NCBI GenBank assembly: GCA_016291915.1
Contig: JAEEZP010000114.1
Location: 1 to 9,985, forward strand
Source of the DNA: Prevotella sp.
GTDB lineage: Bacteria > Bacteroidota > Bacteroidia > Bacteroidales > Bacteroidaceae
Length of the DNA: 9,985 bases
Direction of reading: 5' to 3'
Shown: piece after piece, positions 6,007 through 9,985 of the stretch
How the letters are laid out: the number at the start of each line of letters is the position of its first letter
Numbering within the stretch: the stretch's first letter is position 1
Notes under the pieces: generated by a model
Told to the model about the DNA's origin: nothing
The model's database searches: none
The model's input: the letters and a program-made list of their open reading frames with translations, nothing else
Translations under genes and position numbers: made by a program

Positions 6007-6894
6007 ATGATGCATAGAGTTTTATTATTTGTGATGATGTTTTTCCTGTGCGTGAACAGTCAGGCACAGGAAACGACCGGTGACGGGGTGGACGCACTGT
6101 TGGCATCGATGAAAGACCATGACAAGGCAGCACTGCTGATGGTTCACTTCGGAACCACCTATGATGATACCAGAGCCAAAACCATTGATGTGATCAATGA
6201 GAAAGCGCGCAAGACATTCCCACGATTGGAAGTGCGCGAGAGTTATTCCTCCCGGATCATCATCCGCCGACTGAAGACGCGAGGCATCATCAAGGATACT
6301 CCCCTGCAAGCGATGATGCGACTGTATGCGGAGGGATATACCCATCTGATCGTGCAGAGCACGAACATTATCGAAGGGAAGGAGATGAACCAGTTGCGAC
6401 AGGAGGTGGAGCGCATGCGTCCGTTCTTCAAGGAGATTCGTCTAGGTAATCCCCTACTCTATTCCGTTGAGGATGCGCAGCAGGTGGTGGACATCCTCAG
6501 TAAGCATCTGACCGTCAATGCCAAGAAGAAAGAACATGTACTGCTGGTAGGGCACGGTACTGACACTCCGGCCACCGCCATCTACAGTGAGATAGACTAT
6601 CTGTTGAAGGCTGCCGGACTCACCAACTACCATGTAGGAACGATTGAGGGATATCCCACCTTCGAGACGGCCCTGCAACAGATTCAGCAACAGAAAGGAA
6701 AGACGGTTGTGTTGATGCCCTTTATGTTTGTGGCCGGCGACCATGCCCGTAATGATATCTCAGAAGACTGGAAAAGACAACTGGAGGAAGCCGGACTGCA
6801 AGTGGAGCTGCACATCGTGGGATTAGGTGAACTGCCGGAGATACAGGAGATCTTTATCAAGCACATCCGAGAGACACAGAAAGAGAACGAGTAG
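6007..6894 (+). CDS. cbiK: Sirohydrochlorin cobaltochelatase with signal peptide
   Basis: CbiK inserts Co2+ into sirohydrochlorin, the entry step of the anaerobic B12 route. The 295-residue protein keeps the class II chelatase signature: VHFGTTYDDTR at the start of the fold (46-56), His183 in VGHGTDTPA, Glu214 in GTIEGYP and His246 in AGDHARND. The conserved His and Glu residues are the expected metal-binding set. Unlike the cytosolic Salmonella enzyme it begins with a hydrophobic segment, MMHRVLLFVMMFFLCVNSQA, followed by QE. That looks like a Sec signal peptide cleaved after Ala20; FFLC is a poor lipobox, so a lipoprotein is unlikely. An exported CbiK is known in Desulfovibrio vulgaris (CbiKP). 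It sits 56 bp after btuB across the heptamer array and 11 bp before cbiHC. A second ATG at 6010 is an equivalent start. Exported location is an inference. Confidence 0.9.
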   Translation: MMHRVLLFVMMFFLCVNSQAQETTGDGVDALLASMKDHDKAALLMVHFGTTYDDTRAKTIDVINEKARKTFPRLEVRESYSSRIIIRRLKTRGIIKDTPLQAMMRLYAEGYTHLIVQSTNIIEGKEMNQLRQEVERMRPFFKEIRLGNPLLYSVEDAQQVVDILSKHLTVNAKKKEHVLLVGHGTDTPATAIYSEIDYLLKAAGLTNYHVGTIEGYPTFETALQQIQQQKGKTVVLMPFMFVAGDHARNDISEDWKRQLEEAGLQVELHIVGLGELPEIQEIFIKHIRETQKENE

Positions 6895-6905
6895 ATGATA
6901 TACAG

Positions 6906-8321
6906 ATGAAAGCAAGAATAACAGTAGTGGGCATCGGGCCGGGGAGTGCGGAGGATATCACCCCCGCTGCCTTGAATGCCATCAAGGAAGCGGATGTGGT
7001 GGTGGGCTACCGCTACTACTTCCAGTTTATTGAACCCTATCTGAAAGAGGGGGCACAGTGCATCGACACAGGCATGAAGAAAGAACGGGAGCGGGCACAG
7101 CAAGCTTTTGAAATGGCTGAGCAAGACCGTTATGTGGTGGTGATCAGCAGTGGTGATGCGGGCATCTATGGGATGACTCCGTTGATCTACGAGATGGCTA
7201 AAGAGCGGAAGAGTGAGGTGGAGATCATGGCATTGCCGGGAATCTCTGCTTTCCAGAAAGCAGCCTCATTGTTGGGCGCTCCCATGGGTCATGACTTCTG
7301 TGTGATCTCCTTAAGTGATCTGATGACGCCGTGGAGCCTCATCGAGCGACGGATCATCGCTGCAGCACAAGCGGATTTCATCACTGCGGTGTATAACCCG
7401 AGGAGTCATGGACGCTACTGGCAGTTGTCTCGTTTCAAGGAACTCTTCCTGCAGCATCGGGCAGGCACCACACCGGTGGGATATGTCCGTCAGGCAGGAA
7501 GACCCGAGCAAGAGGTGCATATCACCACATTAAGTGATTTCAACCCAGAAGATATCGATATGTTCACCATCGTCATCTTCGGCAACTCACAGAGTTACCA
7601 ATGGCAGGAGAAGATGATCACCCCGCGTGGTTATTACCGGGAACAGTCGGAGGAGGAACTGAACAAAGGACAGTTGATCATGAGAGAGTCTTTCCGTACC
7701 ATCAACAGTGAGCTACGAAACCAGGATATCCCTGTATGGCGCAAATGGCCGTTGCTGCATACCATCCATACCACGGCCGATTTCTCCATGGAAGAGATTC
7801 TCTATACTGATGAAGAGGCAGTGCCGAAGATTTACGACCGTATTCAAAAGAATCATCGAGAAGGCATCGGAACCATGATCGTCACCGATGTGACCATGGC
7901 TGCTGCTGGCATTCGCAAGGCAGCCTGTGAGCGTATGGATGTCAACGTGAGATGTTACCTGCATGACGAACGTGTAGCAGCGATGGCTCAGGAACTCGGC
8001 ATTACCCGCACACAAGCCGGCATCCGCTTGGCTGTGGAGGAATACCCCGAGGCTCTCTTCGTCTTCGGTAATGCGCCCACCGCCTTGATGGAGTTGTGTG
8101 AACTGATGCGTAGAGGCAAGGCCCATCCCATCGGTATCATCGCCGCACCGGTAGGCTTTGTGCATGTCTGTGAATCGAAACACATGGTGAAAGTCTTCGG
8201 TGACATTCCAAAGATAATTGTGGAAGGAAGGAAGGGCGGCTCGAATATTGCTGCAACCCTCGTGAACAGTATCTTAGCATGGGAAGATGCCCAACAACTA
8301 AAACCCGGAAGAGATGTGTAA
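6906..8321 (+). CDS. cbiHC: Fusion of C17-methyltransferase (CbiH/CobJ) and precorrin-8 methylmutase (CbiC/CobH)
   Basis: One 471-residue chain carries two enzymes. Residues 1 to about 245 are a SAM-dependent tetrapyrrole methylase of the CbiH/CobJ type, with VGIGPGS (8-14), VISSGDAGIYGM (79-90), LPGISAFQKAASLLGAP (110-126) and YNPRS (163-167). It methylates C17 of cobalt-precorrin-3 during ring contraction. Residues about 275-465 are CbiC/CobH, which moves the C11 methyl to C12 to give cobyrinate. The catalytic His is His288 in IHTTADFS, with FGNAPTAL (387-394) and APVGFVHVCESK (414-425) also visible. A charged linker (246-274) joins them. The two reactions are not consecutive in the pathway, so the fusion probably serves co-expression or complex assembly. 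The next gene starts 8 bp before this stop. Both active sites look intact. Confidence 0.93.
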   Translation: MKARITVVGIGPGSAEDITPAALNAIKEADVVVGYRYYFQFIEPYLKEGAQCIDTGMKKERERAQQAFEMAEQDRYVVVISSGDAGIYGMTPLIYEMAKERKSEVEIMALPGISAFQKAASLLGAPMGHDFCVISLSDLMTPWSLIERRIIAAAQADFITAVYNPRSHGRYWQLSRFKELFLQHRAGTTPVGYVRQAGRPEQEVHITTLSDFNPEDIDMFTIVIFGNSQSYQWQEKMITPRGYYREQSEEELNKGQLIMRESFRTINSELRNQDIPVWRKWPLLHTIHTTADFSMEEILYTDEEAVPKIYDRIQKNHREGIGTMIVTDVTMAAAGIRKAACERMDVNVRCYLHDERVAAMAQELGITRTQAGIRLAVEEYPEALFVFGNAPTALMELCELMRRGKAHPIGIIAAPVGFVHVCESKHMVKVFGDIPKIIVEGRKGGSNIAATLVNSILAWEDAQQLKPGRDV

Positions 8322-9564
8322 GTCGTTCATTATCATAGGTATCAGTGATGCTGAGGAGATACACCTCACGGAAGAGACGCTTCGTGTGGTGGAGCAGCAT
8401 CATCTCTTCTCCGGTGGCATGCGGCATCACCAGTTAGTGAGCCATCTGCTGCCATCCGACGCCATATGGATAGACATCACCGTACCCCTGCAGAAAGTTT
8501 TCGATCAATATCAGTCGCTGAGTGACACCATCGTTGTCTTTGCTTCTGGTGACCCGTTGTTTTTCGGTTTTGCCAATACGATACAGCGGGTATTCCCAGC
8601 GGCAGAGATACAGGTATATCCCACCTTCCACTCCCTGCAACTGTTGGCTCACCGCATGGTAGTACCTTATCACGATATGCACCACGTATCACTCACCGGT
8701 CGTTCGTGGCATGCTTTCGATGCAGCACTGATACAAGGTTATCCGATGATCGGCGTGCTTACCGACGGGGTACATACACCTGCTGCCATTGCCCAACGGA
8801 TGATTGACTATGGGTATGTAGGATATCGGATGACCGTCGGTGAGCACTTAGGAAATGAGCAAGAGGAGCGAGTCACCACCGGTTCGCTGCAGGAGATAGC
8901 TGCACAGTCGTTTGCCAAGCCCAACTGTGTGATCCTGCGTGCTGAGGAACATAACAGCAAACGGATGATTCCCATGGGGATTCCCGATGCCGACTTCGAA
9001 TTGCTCGATGGCAGGGAGAAGATGATCACCAAAGCACCCATTCGTCTTCTCACTATCGCTGCCCTTGAACTGCATGACAAACAATCATTCTGGGATATCG
9101 GCTTCTGCACCGGGAGTGTGTCGATAGAGGCGCTACGTCTTTTTCCACAACTCCATATCACTGCTTTCGAGGTGAGAGAGGAAGGTGGCTCGCTGATGGA
9201 TAAGAACAGCAAACGGTTTGGAGCACCGGGTATCAAGACGGTGATTAGGGACTTCCTGAAGGAAGATATCGACAAACTGCTGACTGAGGCAGATGTCTTC
9301 CCACCCGATGCCATCTTTATCGGTGGTCATGGAGGGCAACTGAAAGAGATGGTTGAGAAAGCTGTACACTATCTTACTCCTGGTGGTGTGCTTGTATATA
9401 ACTGTGTGTTGCCGGAAAGTGTTACCGACGAACGGATACGTAAAGACAGTAGGCAGATCTTCGAGGACACAGCAAAATGTTTAGGGATGGAGCTGTATAC
9501 TCCCCAATGTGTAACAATCAATGATTATCATCCTATACAAATATTAAAATGCAGAAAACCATGA
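8314..9564 (+). CDS. cbiET: Cobalt-precorrin C5,C15-methyltransferase/decarboxylase (CbiE-CbiT fusion, CobL-type)
   Basis: A 416-residue bifunctional SAM methyltransferase. The N-terminal CbiE part (about 1-205) methylates C5. It shows GISDAEEIHLTEE (9-21), VFASGDPLFFGFANTI (75-90) and VLTDGVHTPAAIA (148-160). The C-terminal CbiT part (about 220-415) methylates C15 and decarboxylates the C12 acetate; it has the Rossmann SAM loop DIGFCTGSVSIE (261-272), FEVREE (285-290) and FIGGHGGQLKE (335-345). The loop reads GFCTGS where many relatives have GAGTGS; the alignment is otherwise normal. It overlaps cbiHC by 8 bp and cbiG by 4 bp (ATGA), so the three genes are very likely translationally coupled. 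Fused CbiE-CbiT equals CobL of the aerobic route; the neighbours cbiK and cbiG place it in the anaerobic one. Confidence 0.93.
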   Translation: MCKSFIIIGISDAEEIHLTEETLRVVEQHHLFSGGMRHHQLVSHLLPSDAIWIDITVPLQKVFDQYQSLSDTIVVFASGDPLFFGFANTIQRVFPAAEIQVYPTFHSLQLLAHRMVVPYHDMHHVSLTGRSWHAFDAALIQGYPMIGVLTDGVHTPAAIAQRMIDYGYVGYRMTVGEHLGNEQEERVTTGSLQEIAAQSFAKPNCVILRAEEHNSKRMIPMGIPDADFELLDGREKMITKAPIRLLTIAALELHDKQSFWDIGFCTGSVSIEALRLFPQLHITAFEVREEGGSLMDKNSKRFGAPGIKTVIRDFLKEDIDKLLTEADVFPPDAIFIGGHGGQLKEMVEKAVHYLTPGGVLVYNCVLPESVTDERIRKDSRQIFEDTAKCLGMELYTPQCVTINDYHPIQILKCRKP

Positions 9565-9985
9565 GAACAGCCATCATAGCCATATCTGAAGAGGGAAAGA
9601 AACTTACCCAGTCCGTCAAGGAGTGTCTTGAGGGGGAGGTGCAGATACTATCACGTGAGGATGTGAACGGGCATTTCCAGGATTTCGAGGCATGGATATT
9701 TATCGGGGCCTTAGGCATCTGCGTAAGAACCATCGCCAGTGAGATAAACGACAAAAGGACCGATCCTGCAGTGGTATGCATCGACAGTACGGGCAAACAG
9801 GTGATCGCGGTATTGAGTGGTCATAAGGGTGGGGCTAACGATCTTACCCGTCAACTGGCAGCCGCTTTGGGGGCATTGCCGGTGATTACCACACAATCCG
9901 ACAACCAAGGGTTGTGGGCCCTCGACACGATGGATAAGCGATTCGGATGGCAGTTGTTGGATGATAAAGACATGAACAACGTAAT
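9561..9985 (+). CDS. cbiG: Cobalt-precorrin-5A hydrolase CbiG, N-terminal part (cut by window end)
   Basis: CbiG opens the delta-lactone of cobalt-precorrin-5A and releases acetaldehyde, a reaction specific to the anaerobic pathway. The frame starts at ATG 9561, overlapping the cbiET stop as ATGA, and stays open for 141 codons to the window edge. It shows MRTAIIAISEEGKKL at the start, WIFIGALGICVRTIA (about 45-59) and the family hallmark LSGHKGGANDLTRQLAA (about 85-101), followed by PVITTQSD. This covers the N-terminal and central CbiG regions. The C-terminus lies outside, so a fusion to CbiF or another cobalamin enzyme, seen in some bacteria, cannot be judged. Co-transcription with btuB is inferred from spacing. 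Confidence 0.92.
   Translation, partial: MRTAIIAISEEGKKLTQSVKECLEGEVQILSREDVNGHFQDFEAWIFIGALGICVRTIASEINDKRTDPAVVCIDSTGKQVIAVLSGHKGGANDLTRQLAAALGALPVITTQSDNQGLWALDTMDKRFGWQLLDDKDMNNV

Noticed and set aside
8314..9564. Aerobic-pathway CobL
   Set aside because: The fused architecture matches CobL, but cbiK before it and cbiG after it are anaerobic-route genes, so a CbiET role is more consistent.

Overview
The window is most likely a chromosomal segment from a member of the Bacteroidota, probably near Prevotella/Bacteroides. Three TTTG-N19-TAnnTTTG promoters fit the Bacteroidota sigma factor. There are no clear Shine-Dalgarno sequences. The CbiH-CbiC fusion and the protein sequences resemble Bacteroidales homologues as I remember them; no database was searched. 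Almost every gene belongs to cobalamin (B12) synthesis or corrinoid uptake. CbiK, CbiG, CbiE/CbiT and CbiC point to the anaerobic, early-cobalt route.

Layout: bases 1-96 hold the 3' end of a TraB/GumN-family gene on the + strand. It converges on a minus-strand operon (2797 to 100) encoding cobyrinate a,c-diamide synthase CbiA and cobyrate synthase CobQ/CbiP. CbiA is split into two ORFs joined by an ATGA overlap exactly at its domain boundary. The second half contains a heptanucleotide tandem repeat and a repeat-derived hairpin in frame.

Bases 2798-3844 are non-coding. They hold two candidate minus-strand promoters for the cbiA operon and a roughly mirror-symmetric set of inverted repeats and hairpins. 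Next come a + strand promoter and a well-conserved cobalamin riboswitch (about 3601-3796). The riboswitch leads the + strand operon: a BtuB-like TonB-dependent receptor (3845-5950), a 6x7 bp repeat spacer, an exported CbiK-type cobaltochelatase (6007-6894), the CbiH-CbiC fusion (6906-8321), a CbiE-CbiT fusion (8314-9564), and the start of cbiG (9561, cut by the window end).

Working together, the receptor would import corrinoids, CbiK would insert cobalt, and CbiH, CbiG, CbiE/T and CbiC would contract and decorate the ring. CbiA and CobQ then amidate it. The riboswitch should repress the + strand operon when cobalamin is plentiful. The divergent cbiA-cobQ operon shows no riboswitch of its own. 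CbiL, CbiF, CbiD and CbiJ steps and nucleotide-loop assembly genes are not in the window and probably lie outside it.
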